A stretch of 64,000 nt of DNA from Castellaniella sp049673105 (GCF_049673105.1 NZ_JBATXG010000013.1:21292-85291); one strand, 5' to 3'; numbered from the stretch's first letter, positions 57,437-64,000 are shown. Made by a program: numbers and translations. Notes: a model not told the origin generated them from the letters alone.

Positions 57437-57461
57437 GTGGCGGCACACGGTGTGCTGCCAC
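57437..57461. repeat. 12-base-arm palindrome in a 5' leader
   Basis: GTGGCGGCACAC (57437-57448) and GTGTGCTGCCAC (57450-57461) pair with one mismatch around a single base. Lying between a promoter and a small gene, it may be an operator or leader hairpin. Confidence 0.5.
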
Positions 57462-57480
57462 GTTGCTTTGGGAGAACACC

Positions 57481-57618
57481 ATGTCTACACCTAAACGTGT
57501 CGCCTGGAAGGATATCGTCGCGCCGCCGCTTAACTGGAAAGCCCCAAAGATATCCGACAAACAGTCCAAATCCAGCGAACCCAAGCAGGATAAGGAAGAG
57601 CAGGACCCCGACAAGTAA
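57481..57618 (+). CDS. Small hydrophilic protein, function unknown
   Basis: This 45-aa frame begins MSTPKRVAWKDIVAPPLNWK and ends in a charged Lys/Glu/Asp tail (SEPKQDKEEQDPDK). It has a GGGAGA ribosome-binding site and a plausible promoter upstream. No known domain is recognised and no membrane segment is seen. It sits between the MFS gene and the tRNA-Leu remnant, so it is probably chromosomal rather than part of the element. It could also be a chance frame. Confidence 0.45.
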   Translation: MSTPKRVAWKDIVAPPLNWKAPKISDKQSKSSEPKQDKEEQDPDK

Positions 57619-57685
57619 GTAGTTTGTCGCCGGGCACCGCAATTCTCACTGCGGATCGCAGCTTTGACTGAAGCTTAGGGAAATC

Positions 57686-57700
57686 TGCGGGGAAACCGCA
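57686..57700 (-). terminator. Weak hairpin downstream of the tRNA-Leu remnant
   Basis: TGCGG (57686-57690) and CCGCA (57696-57700) can pair; on the minus strand GATTT follows. It is placed where the terminator of the original tRNA-Leu gene would lie, which supports the sequence to its left being host chromosome. Confidence 0.3.
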
Positions 57701-57710
57701 TGAATGCTGA

Positions 57711-57765
57711 TGGTGCCCGGGGCCGGAATCGAACCGGCACGCCTTGCGGCGGGGGATTTTGAGTC
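57711..57765 (-). other. 3' part of tRNA-Leu(CAA): attachment site of the integrated element
   Basis: On the minus strand the segment starts in the anticodon stem (GACTCAAAATC, anticodon CAA), continues with the variable arm CGCCGCAAGGCG, the T arm GCCGG-TTCGATT-CCGGC, the acceptor half CCCGGGC and ends ACCA. The 5' half (acceptor start, D arm) is absent on the right, where AT-rich foreign DNA begins. A fragment from anticodon loop to 3' end is the usual footprint of a tyrosine integrase that targets a tRNA. The intact gene should lie at the other end of the element, outside the window. Confidence 0.85.
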
Positions 57766-57883
57766 GGTGATTTACAGTGTTTCTACAGGGAAATGGGGCG
57801 AATTCTAGCGTAGGTTGAAATAGGTAAAACAAGTTTTAAATCAGTAGGTTAGCGTATTTTACCTGAATTGGTGAAAACTGGTC

Positions 57884-57917
57884 ACTGTACCTGTACTGTA
57901 CCTCGGTTCGGTACAGT
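57884..57917. repeat. ACTGTACC repeats, candidate integrase or excisionase arm sites
   Basis: ACTGTACC occurs as two direct copies (57884-57891, 57895-57902) and one exact inverted copy GGTACAGT (57910-57917), about 120-150 bases inside the element from the tRNA-Leu fragment. Short repeats at this distance are typical arm-type sites of tyrosine integrases. An operator is the alternative. Confidence 0.5.
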
Positions 57918-58023
57918 TGCATGACTAAGATAACGGCCAGGGGGGCAGATAAACCACTCAATTCTCGCAAGTTTTCCTGATGTTGATACTTTCGATTTTT
58001 AAAAGTTACCTACTTCTATAAAA

Positions 58024-58992
58024 CTACAATTCTTCATCAATATAACTTTCTAAATCGAACTCAGAGCCTAGCTGAAGGAAGTTTTGGTGTGCTTCGCTAA
58101 GGATTTTCTTTTTTTGGGCCACATATGCATTGTTTGGTTCTATTTGTAGCCAATAGTTTAGTTTTCCCAGCGTGCGTTCATAGACTAGCGGATCTAGGTT
58201 ATTCGCACCAGAAAGTTTGCCAATGTTTCTTTCTAGATAATGCACTGTTGCTCTCGTAGAGCGGACAAACGAGCGAGGTGCTTTCAATGCGCCACTGCTA
58301 ATAGATATCCCAGTAATTATCTTCTTGGCGCCTTTAATTTTAAGTGCTGTTTTTTCATGATTTAATTTATAACCTTTGTCATAGATGATTTTTCCTATTG
58401 TCTTGGGAAGACTCCTTGGGATGTTTTCCCCGGAAAAGGCAAGGTCGTCAGCGTAGCGTGTGTATGTAATGTCGAGACTAGCAGCAAGACGCGCCAATCT
58501 TTTATCTAGTGGGCTAAAAACCGCATTACTCAACAGCGGACTGGTTGATGCTCCTTGCGGCAGAACACCTTGATGCGTCGCAATTAATGACGCAAGATGT
58601 GAAAAATTACGTTCGAAATTGGCCAGCAATAACGTTTGATGGACTTGTTGTCGCGTTATTGAGCCAAAAAAATTTTCTATATCAATAGTTAAAAGTTCAT
58701 CGCATCCCAAATGATTTGATGCATGCATAATTGCATTCTTTCCGCGGCAATAGGCATAAGCATATTCACTTATGCCGCAATGATGCTGCAATTTGAGAAG
58801 TAGTTTTTGTTGGATCTGGGCTAGAACAGGGTAGGGAGAAAGGATTGTCCGATTGCCGCCACGCCGTTTAGCTATCTCGAAGGTACGGTAGTATTTCGAT
58901 GAATCTGCCAAGATTCCATAAAGTATTTGGATCGAAAAGTCTTTAATTTCCCAGAGATCCAGATCTTCGGCAAATGACGATAGGCTAGTCAT
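58024..58992 (-). CDS. Retron reverse transcriptase
   Basis: This 322-aa protein is a complete retron-type RT. The hallmark NAXXH is NAIMH (residues 86-90). Palm motifs follow: LLTIDIENFFGSI (first catalytic Asp), QGVLPQGASTSPLLSNAVF and the catalytic YADD (180-183). ITG (226-228) stands at the place of the retron VTG motif. No maturase or endonuclease domain is attached, excluding a group II intron. The gene begins eight bases after the a2 repeat of its msr-msd RNA. The whole region is AT-rich compared with the flanking chromosome, a sign of transfer. It would reverse-transcribe the msd part of the adjacent RNA into multicopy single-stranded DNA. Confidence 0.95.
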   Translation of the reverse strand: MTSLSSFAEDLDLWEIKDFSIQILYGILADSSKYYRTFEIAKRRGGNRTILSPYPVLAQIQQKLLLKLQHHCGISEYAYAYCRGKNAIMHASNHLGCDELLTIDIENFFGSITRQQVHQTLLLANFERNFSHLASLIATHQGVLPQGASTSPLLSNAVFSPLDKRLARLAASLDITYTRYADDLAFSGENIPRSLPKTIGKIIYDKGYKLNHEKTALKIKGAKKIITGISISSGALKAPRSFVRSTRATVHYLERNIGKLSGANNLDPLVYERTLGKLNYWLQIEPNNAYVAQKKKILSEAHQNFLQLGSEFDLESYIDEEL

Positions 58993-58999
58993 GTGAGTG

Positions 59000-59172
59000 G
59001 CTGCGCGTAAGTATTACTAACTATTATTTATCACTTCTTTCTATTCACGTTAGTGAATAGAAAGACTCTTCTTCTTCCGCAGGAAGGAGAAGAGTACTTC
59101 AGTTCAGTGGCTAAAAGTAGCCTTACCGAACGGAGGCGAGTGCACCTCCTATTGCTAATACTCACGCGCAGC
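59000..59172 (-). ncRNA. Retron msr-msd non-coding RNA
   Basis: On the minus strand the a1 repeat (59172-59156) and a2 repeat (59016-59000) are complementary at 16 of 17 positions. Right after a1 comes TTAGC, placing the expected branching guanosine at 59155. The msr part then folds into GGAGG/CCTCC and into GTTCGGT/ACTGAAC with an inner GGCTA/TAGCC stem. The msd part folds into ACTCTTCT...AGAAGAGT extended by CTTCC/GGAAG, and a perfect 12-base stem CTTTCTATTCAC/GTGAATAGAAAG with loop TAAC. This is the complete template and primer arrangement of a retron. The exact msd 5' end is not fixed. Confidence 0.93.
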
Positions 59173-59178
59173 GTAACC

Positions 59179-59184
59179 ATTATA
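59179..59184 (-). promoter_or_regulatory. -10 box of the retron RNA promoter
   Basis: TATAAT on the minus strand lies seven bases before a1, so transcription could begin at the first base of a1. The -35 region is not clear. This would allow the RNA to be made independently of the upstream PRTase and winged-helix genes. Confidence 0.6.
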
Positions 59185-59200
59185 ACAGATTTTCCATTTT

Positions 59201-59470
59201 TTAATATTTTGGGTTGTAGTTTTTTAGCTGTGAAGGCCGCGTTGATTTATACAGCTGGTTCATTATGGAAAGCTTTTTTTCATCCAAATTTTCCTGAATA
59301 CGATACTTAGTGTCTTGCCTCTCTACTATTCCTATTTTTTGCAATGCAATAACCGCCTCATAAATTTCAATTGGGCTGAGCCGAAATCTGGAATGGGCTT
59401 CATATAAAGAATGCCATTGCCTATCATCTATGATTTTCAGTAACTCTGATATGGCGGTGCGATATTTCAT
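59201..59470 (-). CDS. Small winged-helix protein of the retron
   Basis: The 89-aa protein has a predicted winged helix: ISELLKIIDDRQWHSLYEAH, then LSPIEIYEAVIALQKIGIVERQDTKYRI (two parts), resembling DNA-binding accessory proteins of retrons. It starts eight bases after the PRTase-like gene and ends next to the msr-msd promoter. Likely roles are binding the msDNA or linking it to the effector; this is inference. Confidence 0.8.
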   Translation of the reverse strand: MKYRTAISELLKIIDDRQWHSLYEAHSRFRLSPIEIYEAVIALQKIGIVERQDTKYRIQENLDEKKLSIMNQLYKSTRPSQLKNYNPKY

Positions 59471-59478
59471 GATTTTTG

Positions 59479-60333
59479 CTATCCAGCCCTCTGTAGCAAT
59501 GTTCTAAACAAGGTGCCGTCTTTTTTTCTAGGCCACCAGAATATTGGGAAGACGTTGTTCGGGCAGTTATCGTTTGTTGCGCAATAAAGGGCCTCACTTT
59601 GATTAAATCCTAGTGAAAATTCGTCAATATTTTTTTTCTTATATGTTTGTGAAAGTTTCCCCTCAATGTCTTTCATAATCCTAATTGCCGTCTCAAGCTC
59701 TTTTTCTTTATAGCGATCACTAATTCCACGCCTCAATAAAATAGAAGCAAATACAGGGATTTTTAGCTCATCTTTTATGTGTTGAATCCCTAACTCCATT
59801 CCGCTAAAGCACGAGCAAAAAATATTTGTTTTATCAACACCCTGTCCTGCAAGCAGTCTTTTTAGCCACGCATCTTTTCTAACGATTTTTTTACCAGAGC
59901 CAATAAAGTCATCGAACAGCACAATGCTGTCTCCGTTTTTTATTTTTTTTATTGACTCAGGTATGTTCGAAATGAAGCGAGCGTGCCAATCTTCATAGGG
60001 TAATACTTTGTTTTTTAGCTTCTGTAGTCCGGCACTTGACCCATCAACTTCATTCGCATCAGCCACTGCTACTATCCAGGTAGACCGCGGTATTAATTCC
60101 CACTGATGGATTTGTTCATTAAATTGCTTGCAGGCTTTTGCTTCTAGTTCCGCATCAAACATGCAGAAATGCATAAGCAGGTCTTTGATCAATATCTGCT
60201 GCTCTCTCAATGTGCAAAGGCTCCACAATTCAGCCAACTCTTCATGAAAGGGTTTTATCCATGATTGGGAGTCGAAGAGTTGCATCATGTCGCCAAGAGC
60301 TTCGGCTGATATGCTGGCAGCAGCTATAGACAT
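59479..60333 (-). CDS. Phosphoribosyltransferase-like (PRTase) retron effector
   Basis: This 284-aa protein contains a PRPP-loop-like IVLFDDFIGSGKKI (residues 137-150), with acidic pair and GSGK as in PRTase-fold enzymes. The end has CATNDNCPNNVFPIFWWPRKKDGT, split here as CATNDNCPNNVF and PIFWWPRK; this ending is shared by PRTase-CE proteins of conflict systems. The N-terminal 130 residues are helical. It is the first gene of the PRTase, winged-helix, msr-msd, RT cassette. In retron classification, from memory, PRTase-like effectors with a winged-helix partner form one type. The predicted job is toxicity when the RT-msDNA guard is disturbed, e.g. by a phage. Confidence 0.85.
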   Translation of the reverse strand: MSIAAASISAEALGDMMQLFDSQSWIKPFHEELAELWSLCTLREQQILIKDLLMHFCMFDAELEAKACKQFNEQIHQWELIPRSTWIVAVADANEVDGSSAGLQKLKNKVLPYEDWHARFISNIPESIKKIKNGDSIVLFDDFIGSGKKIVRKDAWLKRLLAGQGVDKTNIFCSCFSGMELGIQHIKDELKIPVFASILLRRGISDRYKEKELETAIRIMKDIEGKLSQTYKKKNIDEFSLGFNQSEALYCATNDNCPNNVFPIFWWPRKKDGTLFRTLLQRAG

Positions 60334-60500
60334 TTTGTGTTGTACCGTTGTTGTTAATGTGTTAATGCCGTGAGTAGTTTGGTGAGCTTTGGCACAATAT
60401 TTTCCGTGGAGTGCTTTCCAGACTGAATTTCGTGTGCCACAAAAACCGGCGACAGCCTATCCTGCACTAGCTTCAATCACCTATATTTTCTTCGTCATGA

Positions 60501-60725
60501 CTAAGCTTTTGGGTTTGCCAAGGCACTACGCGGTTGCACAAATTCTTCGAGGTCAATGTCCCCGTCGATGAACCGTTGAGCATTTTCTTCATCTGCTGCA
60601 CCGAGCGAGAATCCCTCCAAACCGACTGATGCGCGTGCGTAATTGACGGCCTCTATACGTCGGTCGCGCTCGGCACCGGATATCGTTTTACTTAGTTCCG
60701 TTTCGTGCGAACCCATCTCAGCCAT
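60501..60725 (-). CDS. VbhA family antitoxin, without its Fic toxin
   Basis: The 74-aa protein has the helical VbhA pattern ERDRRIEAVNYARASVGLEGF followed by ENAQRFIDGDIDLEEFVQ. VbhA proteins inhibit the Fic AMP-transferase VbhT, which is usually encoded directly downstream. Here 167 bases of non-coding sequence and then the PRTase gene follow, with no HPFxxGNG Fic motif visible. ATG at 60725 has GGGAG upstream; the frame is open further up without similarity. It is probably left over from a conjugative element backbone, or acts on a toxin encoded elsewhere. Confidence 0.75.
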   Translation of the reverse strand: MAEMGSHETELSKTISGAERDRRIEAVNYARASVGLEGFSLGAADEENAQRFIDGDIDLEEFVQPRSALANPKA

Positions 60726-61417
60726 GGTTGTCTCCCGTGCTTTAGGTAACGCTATTTTACAAGGTGTGGGATTTTTTTGGTGCTTTGTAGAGAAAACAGG
60801 CAAAAAGGTTTCACGCAGAAATTGTCTTGTTTTTGTGGCTATCAATAGGTTTTCCCGATTGACGGCAGTATTGGCCGCCATCCGTGATGGACACTTCCCA
60901 AAGAGGCTTTGCCTCTCTGGACTCTCCACCCTCGCCGGCGGGAGCCTCGGGGGCAGGGGTTACGGGCCTATGGCCCTGAACACCTCCCCCGGGCATAGCG
61001 TGTGGGCACTCCTGACGCGTCAAGGGGCCGTGTCCTCGCCCGTAGGGCTGCGGGCCGCACCAACCCCTTGACCCGTCATCCGCGCTGTCTATGGCGCGAT
61101 TCGACATGTAGGTGAATGATTCTGGCTGGAAGAGGTGTCAAGGGCGGGACCGGAGGCCGCAGCCCGGAGCAAAGCGTAGGGAACGGGTGAGGATGCCGGG
61201 CGCAGCCTTCACCCTTGACGCATCTGGAGACCATGCAGCCTGTTGGCAAGGGGTAGGAACAAGGCAAAGCCGCCGGGCCTGCCCCCGCAGCCAGTCCGGC
61301 AAGAACGGACGCGGGATGCAACCGAAGAGGTTGCCCAAGCGAAGCGCGGAGAGATGTGCAGCAGTAAATGAAGAGGCCTCGCCGATGGCGAGGCCGTTGT
61401 AGATGTCAGCGTGAAAG
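60726..61417. other. Gene-free element region with TCAAGGG inverted repeats
   Basis: No frame with recognisable similarity is found in these 692 bases. TCAAGGG appears at 61020-61026 and 61138-61144, and its complement CCCTTGA at 61065-61071 and 61212-61218. A small hairpin AGAGGC/GCCTCT lies at 60902-60916. GC content rises again here compared with the retron. A transfer origin or a remnant of deleted conjugation genes is possible; neither is proven. Confidence 0.5.
61375..61395 (-). terminator. Hairpin terminator after the virB6 remnant
   Basis: GGCCTCGCC (61375-61383) and GGCGAGGCC (61387-61395) are exact inverted arms around GAT, followed on the minus strand by TCTTCATTT. It lies 22 bases after the virB6 stop codon. 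Confidence 0.55.
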
Positions 61418-62300
61418 TCATTTTCCGTCGACAGAGCCACCGGATGCCGGCCCCCAGTTCTTGCCCATGTTCTGCAAGACATGTTGCTTGTAAGCAGGGT
61501 TCCACATGGTGTTGCCCGCTATGAGGTGGTTGGTTCGCCCGGCTGTGACCATTTGCCCAGATTGCATATCTCGGCGTGTCGTTTTCGGATTTACAACATC
61601 GCCAACGCCCTGCGCCATGCTTCTGAACGTCACGGCTCCAAACGCTATGCCTTCCGCTAGTTGCGCACCCAATCCGCTCGTTTTTCTCAGAGCAAAGAAG
61701 ACGATGATGGCCAACGCGATGATATGAACGAAGGAATTAATAGGGTTGTCTGTGTTCGTGGATATCACCTTGTCAAACAGTGACTTGAAGAGTCCCACAC
61801 CGACAGACACAACAACCATCGTGATTGCAATTTCAAGAATGTAAGCCATCACCTGCTGAAACCATTTGTCGAACCATTTTGCGGTGACTGGGAACATCAA
61901 CGCGGCTACGAATAGAGGGCCGAGACCCAAAAGAACTCCTAGGCCGAGCTTGGCAAGAATGATGGTGGCGGCGGCTGGTAAGTGGATAAGAAACACGGCG
62001 ACGGCCATTAGCAGCGCATTCGCGTAATCCCAAAACATATGAGCGATTTCGTAGAACTCGCGCTTTGCGGCTTTGCTCGTCATGTCATATGCAATGTTGA
62101 GGCCCTTGTCCGCCGAGTGATCCAGCACCTGATAGATATTCGCTGCTTGAGGATTTGACGTAGACATGATGTCCGCGAGACCCGTTTCCAAACCATGAAT
62201 AGCAGACACAACTGTTGTTGTGTAGGAATCTGCCGTCATACAAAAAGCAGCAATGATGATGATCTTCAAACACTGCTTGAGAAACGTCTGGAAAGGGGCT
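61418..62300 (-). pseudogene. virB6-like T4SS membrane protein, N-terminus deleted
   Basis: The frame encodes about 290 residues of a VirB6/TrbL-type inner-membrane channel protein: FLKQC-LKIIIIAAF, then five to six hydrophobic helices (LLMAVAVFLIHLPAAATIILA; LGLGPLFVAALMFPVTAKWF). The first part of VirB6 (roughly 70-90 residues before the KIIIIAAF helix) is missing. There is no proper start codon or ribosome-binding site; the frame runs upstream straight into the virB5 remnant in another reading frame. The ORF could start only at a TTG (62269) or internal ATG. It is most likely non-functional. Confidence 0.8.
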
Positions 62301-62513
62301 TCAACCGCGCCTGACCGCAGCGTATTGCTGCTTCATCTGGTCGATCTGGCTGACCATCTGGTCGTACTGCATCTTCCACTTCGCCATCGTTTCGATCTGG
62401 TTTTCCACGCTCTTGGCGATGGAAGCACCATCCGTTACGGGGATTTGTGCGAAGGCGGCTGACGACGCGGCAATGCCGACGGCCAGAATGCAAGAGGCTG
62501 ATAATTTCTTCAT
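62301..62513 (-). pseudogene. virB5-like T4SS pilus protein, C-terminus deleted
   Basis: The 70-aa frame has a signal peptide (MKKLSASCILAVGIAASSAAFA) and the start of a VirB5 protein (QIPVTDGASIAKSVENQIETMAKW in two parts, then QIDQMKQQYAAV), and then stops after RRG. VirB5 proteins are usually over 200 aa. The downstream sequence resumes in the middle of virB6, so a deletion removed the rest of virB5 and the beginning of virB6. ATG at 62513 has an AGGAG site. Confidence 0.82.
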
Positions 62514-62804
62514 GTTCGCCACTCCTGAGAGGTTGAGGGCGAACGTAGGACCGTGCTGTCCGGTCTGTCGGTCTGTTCAGGGACCGCGCCCAGTACGGCT
62601 ATGCGTTCTTGGGGCGACTAAGCGGCCGATCTGCTCTCGGCGGTCGGAACCCTTCTTTTCGGGTCGGCATCTGCGATGTAGTTGATTGCGCGGTCTGGCG
62701 CTACATCCACAAAATCTGAATACTCTGAATGGCCTGACGCTGGTCACTCCGTTCCCCGTTTCTTGGTGTACCCACCACGGGGGCATTAGGTTTGCTGTGC
62801 CGAT

Positions 62805-63905
62805 TTACTGAGATTTACCCGAAGCGGCCGCGATGCGGTCCAGCTTCTGCACCAAGTCTTCGGCGCGAAGATGCGTATAGCGTTTGAGCATCTGCATTGA
62901 CTTGTGGCCGCTGATGGCCGACACCTCCTGATCGCTCAAGCCAGCTTCCACGAACCGGCTGACAGCCTCGTGCCGCAGGTCGTGAAAGCGGAAGTCTTCA
63001 AGGCCTGCCGCGCGCTTGGCATCGGTCCATGCTTTGTCGAACAGATAGGGGCGGCGTATGCCATCCCGGCCGGGTTCGCCGAAGAACACCAATTCGGTTT
63101 CAGCAGGTCGCACGGGGTTGGCAAGCGCCTCGGTGAACACGCGCGTTGCCTCGGCCGTCAGCGGGACGGTACGGGGCGAAGAGTTCTTGGTGTGCTCCAG
63201 CCGGACTACGCGCCGCTCGATGTCCACTTGCCGAATGCGCAGCGTTGCAATCTCAGACAGCCGCATACCGGTCTGCACGGCAATACGGACAATCCAGCCG
63301 AACATCGGGTTCGAGTGCTTATCCACGGCTTGCAGCAGGCGGTTCTGTTCTTCTGGGGTCAATCGTCGGTTGCGGCCCGAGCCGGGAGCCGGGCGGCGAA
63401 TGTTGGATACCGGATTGAAGGGCAAACCAATGCCCCATTCCTTGATCGCGACGGTAAACAGGTGGCCCAGCAGCGCCAGTTCCAAGCGTACCGTGTTGTT
63501 ACTTCGGGGTCGTAGCTTGCCGTTTTTGTCCGGGTCGCCCGCTAGCCGTGTGTCGCGGAACTGCGCAACGATCTCGGCGTTCAGGGCGGCCAATGAATAC
63601 TTGCCAAGATGCCGGATGATGACTTGCGCCTTCTTGTGTTCTCCGGCTTGGGTCGAGGCCCGCTTGGTGGGGGTGACTTCCTTGAGGTAGCGGGTCAGCG
63701 CCGCTTCGACAGTCATGCGCTCGGCGGGCGCTCGCTGGATGTATACGCCGCGTACCATTTCGTCTTCGGTACGGCGCGCCCAATCTTCGGCGTCCCGCTT
63801 GGTGCGGAATGACTTGGCCGTGGACGGCCAGCCGGTCTTGCGGATGAGGGCTTTCCAAGTGCCCGAGGATGTCGGCTCTACATCATTAACGGGGGACACC
63901 GGCAT
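62805..63905 (-). CDS. Tyrosine-type site-specific integrase
   Basis: This 366-aa recombinase has an N-terminal arm-binding part (SGTWKALIRKTGWP), a SAM-like core domain (about 65-165) and a catalytic domain (about 180-350). The full active set is present: R215 (TGMRLSEIATLR), K240, H308 and R311 (FHDLRHEAVSRF), H334 (SGHKS) and nucleophile Y343 (RYTHLR). It probably moved the element into the tRNA-Leu gene whose 3' part lies at 57711-57765. Its start at 63905 directly faces a possible transposase gene. Confidence 0.93.
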   Translation of the reverse strand: MPVSPVNDVEPTSSGTWKALIRKTGWPSTAKSFRTKRDAEDWARRTEDEMVRGVYIQRAPAERMTVEAALTRYLKEVTPTKRASTQAGEHKKAQVIIRHLGKYSLAALNAEIVAQFRDTRLAGDPDKNGKLRPRSNNTVRLELALLGHLFTVAIKEWGIGLPFNPVSNIRRPAPGSGRNRRLTPEEQNRLLQAVDKHSNPMFGWIVRIAVQTGMRLSEIATLRIRQVDIERRVVRLEHTKNSSPRTVPLTAEATRVFTEALANPVRPAETELVFFGEPGRDGIRRPYLFDKAWTDAKRAAGLEDFRFHDLRHEAVSRFVEAGLSDQEVSAISGHKSMQMLKRYTHLRAEDLVQKLDRIAAASGKSQ

Positions 63906-63952
63906 TCATTAGACTTGTTTTTGCGAAGAACACGTTTAATGGAGCAATGCCG

Positions 63953-64000
63953 ATGTCCCCAATCGATTCTATCCTAGGGATCCACGGCCTGGTGGTCCAG
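63953..64000 (+). CDS. Start of a possible ISL3-family transposase (cut by window edge)
   Basis: Only 16 codons are visible: MSPIDSILGIHGLVVQ, with GGAG eight bases upstream. The peptide resembles, from memory, the beginning of some ISL3-family transposases. With so few residues this is a guess; terminal repeats cannot be confirmed. Confidence 0.3.
   Translation, partial: MSPIDSILGIHGLVVQ

Noticed and set aside
57711..57800. A complete tRNA-Leu gene.
   Set aside because: Sequence right of 57765 does not contain the acceptor 5' strand GCCCGGG or a D arm, so only the 3' part is present.
58024..58992. Group II intron or diversity-generating RT.
   Set aside because: No maturase or endonuclease domain, no intron RNA, no template/variable repeat; NAXXH and the adjacent msr-msd identify a retron.
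60334..60500. Fic toxin gene or fragment after the VbhA-type gene.
   Set aside because: The frames are broken by stops within 20 codons and no Fic motif is visible.
60643..61402. Plus-strand frames of 90-140 aa (60643-61071, 61112-61402).
   Set aside because: No similarity, odd composition, and partly antisense to the antitoxin; they look like chance frames.

Overview
The window reads as chromosome of a GC-rich, denitrifying betaproteobacterium, most like the Alcaligenaceae (Castellaniella/Pusillimonas/Bordetella relatives). This rests on gene content and protein style: a respiratory nitrate reductase with NarK, an NnrS/truncated-haemoglobin/Rrf2 unit, several solute-binding-protein transporters, MsrPQ and AzlCD. 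No rRNA or complete tRNA is present to fix the taxonomy.

Layout. 1-927: end of a membrane glycosyltransferase gene that runs off the left edge. 1-12.4 kb: nitrogen-oxide block, with trHb-nnrS-Rrf2 (plus strand, behind an NsrR-like dyad that overlaps a TATAAT box) and narK-narGHJI-PPIase (minus strand, with an FNR/Anr box upstream of narK). 12.6-13.7 kb: a small sulfur/peroxide-type island, with a BigR/SqrR-like repressor carrying two cysteines, a YgaP-like membrane peptide and an AhpD-like protein, sharing a perfect dyad operator. 13.7-15 kb: serA. 15.2-24.8 kb: an EutR-like AraC regulator followed by TRAP transporter genes, a glutamine-synthetase-like ligase, an aldehyde dehydrogenase, an Fe-type alcohol dehydrogenase and an M81 peptidase; together these look like a gamma-glutamylation route for an amino alcohol. 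24.8-30.4 kb: an aminoethylphosphonate-type ABC importer with a divergent IMPase-family phosphatase and a DeoR regulator. 30.3-37.4 kb: two cyclic-di-GMP enzymes flanking an OvoA-type ovothiol synthase. 37.7-40 kb: a cystine-type amino-acid ABC importer. 40-57.3 kb: ordinary chromosomal genes (EamA, MocR, ung, azlCD, yajQ, an FNR-type reductase, a GATase, msrPQ, wrbA, MipA, TetRs, an OYE reductase, LysR/RidA, MFS).

57.7-64 kb is an integrated element. It begins at the 3' part of a tRNA-Leu(CAA) (57711-57765, minus) with arm-like repeats just inside, and carries an AT-rich complete retron: PRTase-like effector, winged-helix protein, msr-msd RNA and reverse transcriptase, all on the minus strand. 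It continues with an orphan VbhA-type antitoxin, a gene-free repeat-bearing region, a virB6/virB5 pair fused by an internal deletion, a tyrosine integrase, and the first codons of a possible transposase at the right edge. The msr-msd RNA can be read directly: a1/a2 repeats match 16 of 17, a candidate branching G follows a1, and two msr hairpins and two msd hairpins are visible. This tripartite retron is the most interesting system in the window.
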